Source: Methyloterricola oryzae (GTDB taxonomy: Bacteria; Pseudomonadota; Gammaproteobacteria; Methylococcales; Methylococcaceae). From it: a DNA stretch of 64,000 nucleotides. The notes below the pieces were generated by a model, which was not told where the DNA came from, ran no database searches, and saw nothing but the letters and a program-made list of their open reading frames with translations. Positions 35,497 to 45,069 of this stretch are shown here, in pieces. Every line of letters starts with the position of its first letter. Position 1 is the first letter of the stretch. The position numbers and the translations under genes are program-made. The stretch covers positions 1 through 64,000 of the forward strand of contig NZ_JYNS01000013.1 of assembly GCF_000934725.1 (NCBI RefSeq). The letters run 5' to 3'.

Positions 35497-36552
35497 ATGC
35501 AAGCGCAACCAGCCCATGAGGCCGTGCAGGAGTACTACGGAAAGATTCTGAGCACGCAGCAGGATCTCAAGACCAGCGCCTGCTGTACGGGCGAGAGCCT
35601 GCCCCAGGACCTGCGCAGTCTGCTTAAGGAACTGCATCCGGAGGTGACGGAGAAGTTCTACGGCTGTGGTTCGCCCATTCCTTCATGCCTGGACGGCATG
35701 ACGGTGCTTGACCTGGGCTGCGGTTCCGGGCGCGACTGCTTTCTCTTGTCGCGGCTGGTGGGGGAGGGCGGCCAAGTGATCGGCGTGGACATGACCGACG
35801 AGCAATTGGCCGTGGCCCGGCGCCATGTGGGCTACCACACCGAGAAGTTCGGCTACGCAAGGCCCAATGTGCGTTTTCTCAAGGGCTATATCGAGGATCT
35901 CGGCGTCCTCGGCATCGCCGATGCCAGCGTGGACGTGGTGATATCCAACTGCGTGCTCAACCTGTCGCCGGACAAGGAACGGGTTTTTGCAGAAATATGG
36001 CGGGTGCTCAAGCCCGGTGGCGAGCTTTATTTTTCCGATGTGTTCGCCGACCGGCGGGTGCCACCCCATCTGGCCGGCGATCCTGTGCTGCTGGGCGAAT
36101 GCCTGGGGGGTGCCTTGTACCTGGAGGATTTCAGGCGCCTGATGGCGCGAATCGGTTGCCCAGATTACCGCGTGGTCAGCAGCAGCCCGATCGCCCTCAA
36201 CAACCCGGACATCGAGCGCAAGGCCGGGATGATCGGGTTCTTTTCCCTGACGGTGCGCGCCTTCAAGCTGGAACTGGAAGACCGCTGCGAGGACTACGGC
36301 CAGGTCGCCTATTACCTGGGCAGCATACCCGGCTCGCCCCATGCCTTCCAACTCGACGATCATCACCTGCTGCAGACCGGGCGTCCCATGCCGGTGTGCG
36401 GGAATACCGCCGACATGCTGGGCAAGACCCGTTACACCCCGCACTTCCGGATTGCTGGCGATACCGCCGTGCATTACGGCCTGTTCGCTTGCGGCACGGC
36501 GCCTTTGGCGCAGTTCGCCGGCAAGGATCCGGCGGCCGGAGCCTGTTGCTGA
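35497..36552 (+). CDS. arsM: Arsenite S-adenosylmethionine methyltransferase (arsenosugar-type ArsM)
   Basis: A 351-residue SAM-dependent methyltransferase. Motif I is VLDLGCGSGRD (about residue 70) and motif II VIGVDM. Arsenic-binding cysteines are present in the expected places: SACCTG near residue 28, C153 in VISNCVLNLSPDKE, and the later GCPDYR. The C-terminal domain with LFACGTAPL and a terminal AGACC is characteristic of the long arsenosugar-type ArsM rather than the short detoxifying form. It methylates As(III) to methyl and dimethyl species. The radical-SAM ArsS that usually follows is missing; the next gene is xseB. Confidence 0.92.
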   Translation: MQAQPAHEAVQEYYGKILSTQQDLKTSACCTGESLPQDLRSLLKELHPEVTEKFYGCGSPIPSCLDGMTVLDLGCGSGRDCFLLSRLVGEGGQVIGVDMTDEQLAVARRHVGYHTEKFGYARPNVRFLKGYIEDLGVLGIADASVDVVISNCVLNLSPDKERVFAEIWRVLKPGGELYFSDVFADRRVPPHLAGDPVLLGECLGGALYLEDFRRLMARIGCPDYRVVSSSPIALNNPDIERKAGMIGFFSLTVRAFKLELEDRCEDYGQVAYYLGSIPGSPHAFQLDDHHLLQTGRPMPVCGNTADMLGKTRYTPHFRIAGDTAVHYGLFACGTAPLAQFAGKDPAAGACC

Positions 36553-36580
36553 GTCCTGGGGCCGGCCGGCTTAGTCAAGC

Positions 36581-36599
36581 TGTCACAAATATGGGATAA
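36581..36599 (+). promoter_or_regulatory. Probable promoter of xseB-ispA with overlapping TGTCACA motif
   Basis: An extended -10 (TGGGATAAT, 36592-36600) lies about 35 bases before the xseB ATG, with TAGTCA 17 bases upstream as a weak -35. TGTCACA at 36581-36587 lies in the spacer and matches the half-site of the palindrome at 26167-26190. Confidence 0.4.
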
Positions 36600-36633
36600 T
36601 GCCAGCCTTTTGTTGGCTTCACGAGCCCTGTCC

Positions 36634-36864
36634 ATGGTCAAGAAGGCTTTCCAATTCGAGGACTCCCTCGCCGAACTCGAACAACTGGTGGAGCGCATGG
36701 AACAGGGAAACCTCCCCCTGGAAGAATCCCTGAAGCTCTTCGAGCGGGGCGTGCATCTGGCTCGGGGATGCCAGAAGGCACTCAAGGAAGCGGAGCAGAA
36801 GGTGCAGATCCTTCTGGAAGAGAACGGCGAGCCTATCCTGAAAGCGTTTAATGATGAACCGTGA
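36634..36864 (+). CDS. xseB: Exodeoxyribonuclease VII small subunit
   Basis: A 76-residue helical protein that joins XseA to form exonuclease VII, which degrades single-stranded DNA. ATG 36634 gives [39 protein letters not shown], nearly the family consensus. A TTG at 36610 is possible but unneeded. It overlaps ispA by 14 bases, the usual order in proteobacteria. Confidence 0.95.
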   Translation: MVKKAFQFEDSLAELEQLVERMEQGNLPLEESLKLFERGVHLARGCQKALKEAEQKVQILLEENGEPILKAFNDEP

Positions 36865-37756
36865 ACAATCCCTGAAAGATTTCATGCTGGCGTGTCAGGC
36901 CAGGGTCGAAGAGGCTCTGGATGCGCGTCTGCCGGCGGCTGGGAAGTTGCCTGAGCGTCTGCATCAGGCCATGCGTTACTCCACCCTGGGCGGCGGCAAG
37001 CGCCTCCGTCCCTTGCTGGTCTACGCGACAGGGCAGGCTCTGGGGGTAGGCCTGGACGTACTGGATGGCCCCGCCTGCGCTGTGGAGTTCATCCACGTCT
37101 ATTCCCTGATCCATGACGACTTGCCGGCCATGGACAACGACGACCTGCGCCGCGGCAAGCCCACCTGCCACAAGGCCTTTGACGAGGCCACCGCCATCCT
37201 GGCGGGCGACGCCCTGCAGGCCCTGGCATTTCAGGTGTTGGCTCAAGATCCCAGCATCGCGGTGCCTGCGGAAAGCCGATTGGCCATGGTGGATGCCTTG
37301 ACCGTCGCCAGCGGTTCCTGCGGCATGGTGGGCGGGCAGGCCATCGATCTGGATTCCGTGGGCAAAGCCCTGGATCTGCCGGGTCTCGAAGCCATGCACA
37401 TCCGCAAGACCGGCGCGTTGATCCGAGCGAGCGTGCGCCTGGCGGCCCTGGCCAAGCCCGACCTGGAAGAGACCCTGGCGGACCGGCTGGATCACTATGC
37501 CAAATGCATGGGCCTGGCCTTCCAGATCCAGGACGATATCCTCGATGTGGAAAGCGACACCCAGACCTTGGGCAAGACCCAAGGCAAGGACCGCGACAAC
37601 AACAAGCCCACCTATCCGGCGCTGCTGGGCCTCAACGGGGCCAGGGAGAAGGCGGCGGAACTGCACGAGGAGGCCCAGCAGAGCCTGTCCGCCCTGGGTG
37701 CGGAGGCTGACCACCTTCGGGCCCTGGCCTCGTTCATCGTGCAGCGTCAAAGCTGA
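36851..37756 (+). CDS. ispA: Farnesyl diphosphate synthase (short-chain polyprenyl synthase)
   Basis: Condenses isopentenyl diphosphate with DMAPP and GPP to make FPP, 301 residues. The first Asp-rich motif is in [18 protein letters not shown] (about residue 90) and the second in [14 protein letters not shown] (about 230). [16 protein letters not shown] near residue 50 binds IPP. Residues before the first Asp motif ([10 protein letters not shown]) fit the bacterial FPP/GPP class. It lies between xseB and dxs, the standard isoprenoid gene order, with a 200-base gap before dxs. Confidence 0.95.
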   Translation: MMNREQSLKDFMLACQARVEEALDARLPAAGKLPERLHQAMRYSTLGGGKRLRPLLVYATGQALGVGLDVLDGPACAVEFIHVYSLIHDDLPAMDNDDLRRGKPTCHKAFDEATAILAGDALQALAFQVLAQDPSIAVPAESRLAMVDALTVASGSCGMVGGQAIDLDSVGKALDLPGLEAMHIRKTGALIRASVRLAALAKPDLEETLADRLDHYAKCMGLAFQIQDDILDVESDTQTLGKTQGKDRDNNKPTYPALLGLNGAREKAAELHEEAQQSLSALGAEADHLRALASFIVQRQS

Positions 37757-37956
37757 CACGGGCGGCACGCAAGCGCTTGAATGGCAAGCTTCTGCATGGT
37801 GCCCGACACGCAAGGCCGGCGCGGGCGGCGGCGGCATTCTCTCCTTGAAAGCTGCCCCCCGGAGTCTCATAATTGCCCAACACATCTTCTGACCGACAAC
37901 ATCGGTAAGCATACCGAGGCGGAAGTCGGGGCCCACGTTTCTGGAATGTCCACTCA

Positions 37957-39876
37957 ATGACTGATTCGACGAATTCTTTGCTGCAAGGAATCAACAGCCC
38001 TTCCGATCTGCGTCTCCTCAGCGAAGAGCAGCTCCCGCAAGTCGCGGAGGAATTGCGGGCCTTTCTCCTGGAAAGCGTGAGCCAATCCGGTGGCCACCTG
38101 GCAGCCGGCCTGGGCACTGTCGAACTGACCATCGCCCTGCACTACGTGTTCAATACCCCGGATGACAAGCTGGTCTGGGACGTGGGACACCAAGCCTATC
38201 CCCACAAGATTCTGACCGGTCGCCGCGACCGCATGCCGACCATCCGGCAAAAGGACGGCGTCTCGGCCTTCCCGTCCCGGGAGGAGAGCATCTACGACAC
38301 CTTCGGCGTCGGCCATTCCAGTACGTCTATCAGCGCTGCCCTGGGCATGGCCATCGCGTCGGCCCTGGACAACAGCGACCGCCACGCCGTGGCCATCATC
38401 GGCGATGGGGGCATGACCGGAGGCATGGCCTTCGAAGCGCTCAATCACGCCGGGGTGCTCGACGCCAACCTGCTGGTGGTGCTCAACGACAACGAGATGT
38501 CCATCTCGCCCAATGTGGGCGCCCTCAACAACTATCTGGCGAAGATACTCTCCAGCAAGTTCTACTCGAGCGTGCGCGAGGGCAGCCGCCAGTTGCTCAG
38601 CCGCAGCATGCCCAGTGTCTGGGAACTGGCGCGGCGCGCAGAGGAACACGTGAAAGGCATGGTGGCTCCGGGAACCCTGTTCGAGGAACTGGGCTTCAAC
38701 TACATCGGCCCCATCGACGGGCACGATCTGGATGTCCTCATCACCACCCTGCGCAATTTGCGCGAGCTGCCGCCGGGGCCGCGCTTCCTGCATGTGGTGA
38801 CCAAGAAGGGCAAGGGCTATCTGCCCGCGGAACTGGACCCGGTCGCCTACCACGGCGTCGGCACCTTCGATCCCAGCAAGGATCATCTGCCCAAGGCCAA
38901 GCCCAGCAGCCCCAGCTACACCGAGGTATTCGGCAAGTGGCTGTGCGACGCGGCGGCCAAGGAACCCAAGTTGCTGGGCATCACCCCCGCCATGCGCGAG
39001 GGTTCCGGCCTGCAGGAGTTCGCCGAGCGTTTTCCGGACCGTTATTTCGATGTGGGCATCGCCGAGCAGCATGCGGTCACGCTGGCGGCCGGCCAGGCGT
39101 GTGAAGGCTACCATCCGGTGGTGGCGATCTATTCCACCTTCCTGCAGCGCGCCTATGATCAACTGATCCACGACGTGGTCCTGCAGCGCCTGCCCGTGCT
39201 GTTTGCCATCGACCGTGCCGGACTGGTGGGCCCCGATGGGCCGACCCACGCCGGCAGTTTCGATTTCAGCTACATGCGCTGCCTTCCCGGCATGGTGATC
39301 ATGGCGCCCGCCGACGAAAACGAATGCCGCCAGATGCTCTACACCGGCTTCAGGCACGAGGGACCGGCTGCGGTGCGCTACCCCCGAGGCAAGGGTCCGG
39401 GCGTGCCCATCGAGGAGTCACTGTCGGTGCTGCCCATAGGCAAGGCGGAAATCAAGCGGCATGGCAAAGGGGTGGCGATTCTGGCCTTCGGCAGCATGGT
39501 GACGCCCAGCCTGGCCGTGGGAACCGACTTGAATGCGACCGTGGTGAATATGCGCTTCGTGAAGCCATTGGACCGCGAGTTGGTGCTGGAACTGGCCCAT
39601 AGTCACGATTACATCGTCACCGTGGAGGAAAACATGGTGGCGGGCGGCGCGGGTTCCGCCGTCAACGAGTTACTGCTGGCGGAGCAAATACTCTTGCCCA
39701 TTCTCAACCTGGGACTGCCCGATACCTTCGTCGAGCAGGGCAGCCGTGATGAATGCCTGGCTCTCTGCGGCTTGAATCCGGCGGGCATCCAGGCTTCCAT
39801 CGAGACCTTCCTGGCCCGGCAGCCCGGCATTCGGCAACCCCAGCCGCGCGCCGCCAAGGTCAAGGCCAAACATTGA
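37957..39876 (+). CDS. dxs: 1-deoxy-D-xylulose-5-phosphate synthase
   Basis: First enzyme of the MEP isoprenoid pathway; thiamine-diphosphate-dependent condensation of pyruvate with glyceraldehyde 3-phosphate. The 639 residues are the usual length. [20 protein letters not shown] and [19 protein letters not shown] (ThDP/Mg motif with N at [13 protein letters not shown]) lie in the first domain; [18 protein letters not shown] with the catalytic Glu opens the second; [18 protein letters not shown] follows. Its stop shares one base with the apt start (TGATG), so apt is translationally coupled. Confidence 0.97.
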   Translation: MTDSTNSLLQGINSPSDLRLLSEEQLPQVAEELRAFLLESVSQSGGHLAAGLGTVELTIALHYVFNTPDDKLVWDVGHQAYPHKILTGRRDRMPTIRQKDGVSAFPSREESIYDTFGVGHSSTSISAALGMAIASALDNSDRHAVAIIGDGGMTGGMAFEALNHAGVLDANLLVVLNDNEMSISPNVGALNNYLAKILSSKFYSSVREGSRQLLSRSMPSVWELARRAEEHVKGMVAPGTLFEELGFNYIGPIDGHDLDVLITTLRNLRELPPGPRFLHVVTKKGKGYLPAELDPVAYHGVGTFDPSKDHLPKAKPSSPSYTEVFGKWLCDAAAKEPKLLGITPAMREGSGLQEFAERFPDRYFDVGIAEQHAVTLAAGQACEGYHPVVAIYSTFLQRAYDQLIHDVVLQRLPVLFAIDRAGLVGPDGPTHAGSFDFSYMRCLPGMVIMAPADENECRQMLYTGFRHEGPAAVRYPRGKGPGVPIEESLSVLPIGKAEIKRHGKGVAILAFGSMVTPSLAVGTDLNATVVNMRFVKPLDRELVLELAHSHDYIVTVEENMVAGGAGSAVNELLLAEQILLPILNLGLPDTFVEQGSRDECLALCGLNPAGIQASIETFLARQPGIRQPQPRAAKVKAKH

Positions 39877-40391
39877 TGGAAAGCCTGCAGGCCGGTATCC
39901 GCGACATTCCGGACTTTCCCAAACCCGGCATCGTCTTCAAGGACATCACCCCGCTGGTCAAAGACCCGGCAGCGCTGCGGCTGGCGGTTCAGCAGCTCAT
40001 GCAGCCGTTTGTCGGTCAGGACATCACCGCCGTGGCCGGCATGGAAGCGCGGGGCTTCATCTTTGGCTCCCTGGTGGCCTGGGAAATGGGCCTGGGCTTC
40101 GTGCCATTGCGCAAGCCCGGCAAACTGCCCTACGACGTGCAGAGCGTGGCCTATGATCTGGAATACGGTTCGGCCGCCCTTGAGGTGCATATCGACGCCC
40201 TGGGACCCGGCGACCGGGTGCTGCTGGTGGACGATCTGCTGGCCACCGGCGGAACGGCCCGCGCAAGCTGCGAACTGATCGAAAACCTGGGCGCATCGGT
40301 GGTTGGCTGCGCCTTTGTGGTCGAACTGGATTTTCTCAATGGCCGGGAGCGCCTGAACGGCTACCCGGTGCATTCGCTGCTGCATTATTGA
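39876..40391 (+). CDS. apt: Adenine phosphoribosyltransferase
   Basis: Purine salvage enzyme converting adenine and PRPP to AMP; 171 residues. IRDIPDFPKPGIVFKDITPL is the typical N-terminus, MEARGFIFG the base-binding segment, VPLRKPGKLPY the flexible loop and VLLVDDLLATGGTA the PRPP-binding motif. The start ATG at 39876 overlaps the dxs stop by one base. Confidence 0.96.
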   Translation: MESLQAGIRDIPDFPKPGIVFKDITPLVKDPAALRLAVQQLMQPFVGQDITAVAGMEARGFIFGSLVAWEMGLGFVPLRKPGKLPYDVQSVAYDLEYGSAALEVHIDALGPGDRVLLVDDLLATGGTARASCELIENLGASVVGCAFVVELDFLNGRERLNGYPVHSLLHY

Positions 40392-40551
40392 GCCGCGACT
40401 GGACCCGCACGAGACTGCGCGACCGATCGTCGGTTTGAGCTTCCGCCGCCGAATGGTCTGGCTCTGAAGCCTGTTTGATTTTTCCGGTCAATCGCAGGGG
40501 GCGCCCTCGATTGCGTCTATCCTGGTCCATTTCGCCTTCCCGCGGAAACCT

Positions 40552-41079
40552 ATGGCCCACCCTCACTTCAAGCCTAAGCCGCTCTATACGTTCTGTCTGT
40601 GTCTGGCCCTGTTGCTGGTTTCTGTCAGCGCAGCCCAGGCTGCCGACCCGCGCTATTCAAGGTCATGGAGCGATGCCGACAGTGGCGACGAGCAGGAGGG
40701 TTCGTTTGATGAGCGCGCCCATGACCTGCAGAACTGGCTCAGGCAGCGGGAGGCGGAGCGTCGCGATTCCTGGGGCAATGACGTGGTGACGCCGGAAAAC
40801 CCGGCGCTGCGGCGCGCGCCCAGGTATTTCGGCGATCGCAACTACGACGATCAAGGCTATCGGCGGCTCAACGATAACACCCGCTTCCGTTTGCGCGGAG
40901 ATGAGGACTGGCGGTTTGGTGCCGGCGGTCACGCGGGCTCGCTGCGCGAGGCCGGCCGGCCCCTTGAGGAAGATCGGGGCGATGATGCCGCAGCCTCAGA
41001 TGATGCGGACAGCGTTGCAGGCCTCTCGCATCGAACCCTACACAAATCCGTCAAAAAGCGGAAGCGGAAGCGCCGCTAG
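40552..41079 (+). CDS. Secreted basic/acidic low-complexity protein, unknown function
   Basis: A 175-residue protein with a signal peptide (YTFCLCLALLLVSVSAAQAA, cleavage near residue 30). The mature part is strongly charged, Asp/Arg-rich and probably disordered, with DQGYRRLNDNTRFRLRGDEDWRFG in the middle and a terminal KKRKRKRR tail. No cysteines or known domains are seen in the mature part. It follows apt by 160 bases and likely has its own promoter. Codon use and signal peptide argue that it is real. Confidence 0.6.
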   Translation: MAHPHFKPKPLYTFCLCLALLLVSVSAAQAADPRYSRSWSDADSGDEQEGSFDERAHDLQNWLRQREAERRDSWGNDVVTPENPALRRAPRYFGDRNYDDQGYRRLNDNTRFRLRGDEDWRFGAGGHAGSLREAGRPLEEDRGDDAAASDDADSVAGLSHRTLHKSVKKRKRKRR

Positions 41080-41176
41080 GGAGCCTCGGATCTATTCCGT
41101 GTTTCGCCTACGCGGATCGCGGATTGAAGGCTTACGCTACCCAAGGTTCCGACCGGTGCGAGGATGACCTGCGGCC

Positions 41177-41878
41177 TCAGTATTTCAACAAGGTGGCAAG
41201 ATGGGCCCGCAAGGTCTGCTGAATTTCCCGCACCCGATCGTCGTCGAGGCTCAGAGGGCCGTCCTCAAGGTTTTCGACACTGCCATGATCGCGCGGCAGC
41301 GGGATTTCCAGAGTGTCCAGCCTTAAAAGAGCGGTGCCGCTCTCCTGTTCTGCGACGCCACTCAGGGCCTTGATTTGGGTGGCCGCATCCATCAATTGGT
41401 GAGCGAGTCCAAGATAGGTCTTGGCCAGTTCCGCGGCGCGCGTCCGCAGATACTCGGTCCGCAACAGCTTCAATTCCTCTTCCAATGGACTGTTTTCCTC
41501 AAACCCTGTCGGCTCGGCATGTTCCCGATGGCGCAGCAAGGCAAGCCGGTCCTGCAATTCCCTGAATTGTTTGGCGGCCCCAGCGTCCGGCGTTTCCCCG
41601 GATTCCAGGAAGTGGTTTTCTATCTCGGCAATCTGCAGCTTGAGTTCGCTGGCGCGCTCGCTGATGGCATCGGCACGGTCGCGTAGGCGGGCAATGGCTT
41701 CCGCCGGTTCGCTCTCGGCGGGCTGGGTTGCGACAGGCGCCAGGCGCGACTTGCTGGCAGCCAGGCGTCTCAGGTAGGCGGCTTCGGCACAGGCCGAATC
41801 ATACTCGGCTTGAATGGCAACCAGGCGTTCGGCAAGGGTCATGGTTGGCACCCGTATCCACTGTTGTGCGGTGTTCAT
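41177..41878 (-). CDS. Coiled-coil protein of unknown function
   Basis: A 233-residue cytoplasmic protein from ATG 41878, preceded by GAGG nine bases upstream. It is rich in Ala, Glu, Leu and Arg with heptad-like stretches (LRDRADAISERASELKLQIAEIENHFLE and ELQDRLALLRHREHAE), suggesting a long helical hairpin. No catalytic motif, signal peptide or membrane segment is seen. It lies between apt-region genes and the CopA-like oxidase, with no clear functional link. Confidence 0.6.
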   Translation of the reverse strand: MNTAQQWIRVPTMTLAERLVAIQAEYDSACAEAAYLRRLAASKSRLAPVATQPAESEPAEAIARLRDRADAISERASELKLQIAEIENHFLESGETPDAGAAKQFRELQDRLALLRHREHAEPTGFEENSPLEEELKLLRTEYLRTRAAELAKTYLGLAHQLMDAATQIKALSGVAEQESGTALLRLDTLEIPLPRDHGSVENLEDGPLSLDDDRVREIQQTLRAHLATLLKY

Positions 41879-42031
41879 GGTCGCGCCTCGCAACCGCTGC
41901 GGTTCAAATGCGTCTCGCAGTTCATGGCGTCAAATACCTCCGGCTTGCGTTGAATTCGATTGACGAGGCGTCGGCGAGAGAGCCGAGGCGCGCGGAAGCG
42001 GCTTGCCTCCGCGCGCCTTCGGCCTGCGGAA

Positions 42032-43957
42032 TCATTCCACCAGGAACTCGCGCATCATGCCCATGTCCTCGTGCTCCAGATTATGGCAGTGGACCATGTA
42101 CACTCCCTTGTTTTTCATATAGGGCTTGATCAGGCGCACCTTCTCGCCCGGCATGACCAGGACCGTGTCCTTCCAGCCGGAGTCGATGAAGCCTTCGCGC
42201 ACCGTTGCATAGTCGTCCGCTTCTTCCGCCCCGATGCTGCGGCTCAGGATCTGGAAGGGCTCCTCATGCAGGTGAATGGGGTGGGCCATGGACATCATCA
42301 TGCCTCCGCCCATCCCACCACCCATCATACCCATGCCGCCGCCCATGCCTCCCATTCCCGAGCCTTGCTGCATGGACTTGCCGTCGCCGCCCCCGCCCCC
42401 GTGGTTCATGCCGCCCATCATACCCATGCCCATGCCGTGCCCCATCATGCCCATCCCCTGGCCTCCTCCGCCATGTTGCATACCGCCTTGCTCCTGGGCC
42501 GGCTTGGCCGGCTCGCCGCCGTGCTCGCCCGCCGGGGCGGCTTTGGCATCGCCGCCGCCGTGGCCGCCCGCGCCGCCGTGGGCGTGGAAGATTTCCACCA
42601 GTTGCAGAGTGTTTACCGGTATGCGCTCGCTCGGGAGGAAATCATTGGGCGCGTAGGGCCGGCCGTTGAGGAGCATGGCACCGGGCGCCTCGGAGATTCC
42701 CAGTGGCACTGGCTTGTCCGGATTGGCCACATCTTCCAGTTTCAGGCGGTTGATGGTGCAAAGCTGGGTCGGCAGCTTGGGGCTGTCGCTCACCTGGCGG
42801 GTGACACGCACCGTGAAAATGGGATAGTCGCTGCCCAGGGGCAGCTTGCTACCCATCATGCCGCCCATCATGCCCATGCCGCCACCGCCTCCCATGCCGC
42901 GGCCCATGCCATGTCCACCGCCCATGCCACCCATTTCGCCGCGCATCATCTGCTCGGCCATCTTGGGCAGGGCGCCCTTGAAGGGCCGGCTGCGCATGAC
43001 CAGTTGCGAGCCGACCGCGCGCCCGCTGAAGTCAGCCCAGACATCGATGCGCTCGCCCGGCCCTAGCATCACGTAGGGCTTGTGCAACGGGCTTTCCAGC
43101 AGGCCGCCGTCCACGCCGAGCACGACCATGGGCGAGTTGTCATCCCAGGCCAGCTTGTAGATGCGCGCGTTCGAGCCGTTCATGATGCGCAGCCGGTAGG
43201 CGCGCGAGGCCACGTCCAGGCTCACGTCGGGCCGCCCGTTCACCAGAATGCGGTCGCCGTGGAAACCGGTCATGCGGTCGTGCATGTGGCGCACATAGAC
43301 CAACTGGTTCTGGTCGTTGAAGCTGCGGTCCTGGATCACGATGGGGATTTCGTATTCCCCCGAGGGCAGACCCAGCTTGGCTTCCTCCTCGTCCGACACC
43401 AGGATGCCCCCGGCCAGGCCGTGGTAGACCTGTTTGCCGGTGATGCCGTGGGTGTGCGGATGATAGAGGATGAAGCTGGCGCGGTTGACCATTTCGAACT
43501 CATAGACAAAGGTCTGTCCCTTGTCCAGGGCATACATGGGGTGGCCATCCATCAGCGCCGGCACGTTGAGGCCGTGCCAGTGGGTGATGGTGGGTTCCTC
43601 CAGTTCGTTGCGCAGGTTGATGCGGATCTTCTGCCCGGTGCGGAAGCGCATGAGCGGGCCCAGGTAGGAGCCGGGCAGGGTGGTCAGCGTGTTTTCCGGG
43701 CCCTTGACGAGCTTGCCGATGTATTGCTGGACCCAGGTGTCGGGGCCGGGCAGGATGGACATCGCAGTCTGCCGGCAGATCAGGTCCAGTTCCACGTCCG
43801 GGTTGAAGTCCGGCGAGGCTTTGTTGGGGGCCATCTTGGGCATTTCAGCCATCCCCTCCATGGCGCGCAGCCAGACCGGCAGGCCGGCGTAGGCCAGGAG
43901 TCCAACTCCGGCCTGGGAGAGAAAACGGCGGCGGGAACGGTTGATGAAACGTTGCAT
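42032..43957 (-). CDS. Met-rich CopA/CueO-type multicopper oxidase
   Basis: A 641-residue periplasmic oxidase with a Tat signal (RSRRRFLSQAGVGLLAYAG). All four copper motifs are intact: HWHG (about residue 126), HPHTHG (166), HPIHLHEEPF and the C-terminal HCHNLEHEDMGMM. Between about residues 345 and 565 it has long Met/Gly/His-rich insertions, likely to bind or channel Cu(I). Such enzymes oxidise Cu(I) and phenolics in copper resistance. The gene is transcribed alone, with a 522-base gap upstream. The antisense strand reads as a His-rich frame only because ATG reads back as CAT. Confidence 0.9.
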   Translation of the reverse strand: MQRFINRSRRRFLSQAGVGLLAYAGLPVWLRAMEGMAEMPKMAPNKASPDFNPDVELDLICRQTAMSILPGPDTWVQQYIGKLVKGPENTLTTLPGSYLGPLMRFRTGQKIRINLRNELEEPTITHWHGLNVPALMDGHPMYALDKGQTFVYEFEMVNRASFILYHPHTHGITGKQVYHGLAGGILVSDEEEAKLGLPSGEYEIPIVIQDRSFNDQNQLVYVRHMHDRMTGFHGDRILVNGRPDVSLDVASRAYRLRIMNGSNARIYKLAWDDNSPMVVLGVDGGLLESPLHKPYVMLGPGERIDVWADFSGRAVGSQLVMRSRPFKGALPKMAEQMMRGEMGGMGGGHGMGRGMGGGGGMGMMGGMMGSKLPLGSDYPIFTVRVTRQVSDSPKLPTQLCTINRLKLEDVANPDKPVPLGISEAPGAMLLNGRPYAPNDFLPSERIPVNTLQLVEIFHAHGGAGGHGGGDAKAAPAGEHGGEPAKPAQEQGGMQHGGGGQGMGMMGHGMGMGMMGGMNHGGGGGDGKSMQQGSGMGGMGGGMGMMGGGMGGGMMMSMAHPIHLHEEPFQILSRSIGAEEADDYATVREGFIDSGWKDTVLVMPGEKVRLIKPYMKNKGVYMVHCHNLEHEDMGMMREFLVE

Positions 43958-44479
43958 AACTCCTCCTCGGACGAATTCGTCTCTTGCGATTTTTCTGTAT
44001 CCCGATCGGTGCGGATCGCTGCGCTCCGCGGGGGTCGGGTCCCCGCCTGCCTGTTTCGTCTGCTTCCTCCGGTCAAGTCAGCGTTTCATGATGTGCGTCT
44101 CACGGTCTGCTCCCGTTGACCACACAAATAGCGTGCCGTGCTGGAGGCTGCTCCATCAGCCAGAAGGTTTCAGGAAATTCAGTCGGCTGGCGAACAGGAG
44201 CGGCTGTGCCCGGCCTCCTGACGTTTCATCCAGCCCAGGGAAGTATGGTTCATGGCCGCAATGAAACAAAGATGAAACTCCCGCGCCGAATCTGGCTTCG
44301 GACGATGCTTTGCAGGGCCGCATATGGCTTAGTGTAAGTCCAGCTTCATCGGCGTTTCTAGGAATGTTTCGACAAGGCACCTTCGGGTAAGCTATGTCCC
44401 CATAGATTCAATGAGTTGATTTCCTATTTCCGACAAAAATCCGATACATCGAAGCTTTTCATTTTGCGCAGGCACGCCC
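43958..44479. other. 522-bp divergent gap between the CopA-like oxidase and moaB
   Basis: No convincing gene on either strand. The oxidase promoter should lie at the left and the moaB promoter at the right, where the sequence turns AT-rich (44400-44470). I looked for a CueR-type dyad (ACCTTCC..GGAAGGT) and saw only a partial half, CACCTTCGGG near 44381. Confidence 0.4.
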
Positions 44480-45004
44480 ATGAATCAGGAAAAAACGTTC
44501 GTTCCCCTCAATATTGCCGTGCTCACGGTCTCAGATACCCGTAGCGAGGAGACCGACACCTCAGGTCGCCTGTTGGCGGAACGTCTGTGCGAGGCAGGAC
44601 ACCATCTGGCGGACAAACGCATCGTGCCGGATGACATTTACCGGATTCGCGCCGTGGTGTCGGCCTGGATAGCGGAGCCCCAGGTCCACGCGGTCGTCAC
44701 CACCGGTGGTACCGGCGTGACGGGCCGCGATGGCACGCCGGAGGCGGTTGCGGTCCTGCTCGACAAGACCCTGGACGGCTTTGGCGAGGTATTTCGCGCC
44801 ATCTCATTCGAGGAGATCGGCACCTCCACCGTGCAGTCGCGGGCGCTGGCCGGCGTGGCCAACGGAACCTATATCTTCTGCCTGCCGGGGTCTTCCGGCG
44901 CGTGCCGCACCGGTTGGGACCGCCTGATTCGCGCGCAACTGGACGCCACTACCCGGCCCTGCAACCTGGCCGAATTGATCCCGCGCCTGGGCGAGAAGAG
45001 GTGA
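44480..45004 (+). CDS. moaB: Molybdenum cofactor biosynthesis protein MoaB/MogA family
   Basis: A 174-residue protein of the MoaB/Mog family, which adenylylates molybdopterin before metal insertion or is a paralogue of that enzyme. Key motifs are VLTVSDTRSEETDTSGR at the N-terminus, VVTTGGTGVTGRDGTPEAV in the substrate loop and LPGSSGACRTGWDRLI near residue 140. It is a single-domain enzyme. No other moa or mob gene is adjacent, so it stands alone here. Confidence 0.93.
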   Translation: MNQEKTFVPLNIAVLTVSDTRSEETDTSGRLLAERLCEAGHHLADKRIVPDDIYRIRAVVSAWIAEPQVHAVVTTGGTGVTGRDGTPEAVAVLLDKTLDGFGEVFRAISFEEIGTSTVQSRALAGVANGTYIFCLPGSSGACRTGWDRLIRAQLDATTRPCNLAELIPRLGEKR

Positions 45005-45069
45005 CTGTCCGCCTGAGTGCACGACTGTCCGAGGCTGCCGGAGAAGCCCTGCGGTCAGACTTGTGCGCG

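Noticed and set aside
37954-39357. 467-residue minus-strand frame opposite dxs
   Set aside because: dxs is unambiguous on the plus strand, with all ThDP motifs in place.
41960-43066. 368-residue plus-strand frame very rich in His (HHTHAHAVPHHAH)
   Set aside because: It is antisense to the Met-rich part of the CopA-like oxidase; ATG codons read as CAT (His) on the other strand.
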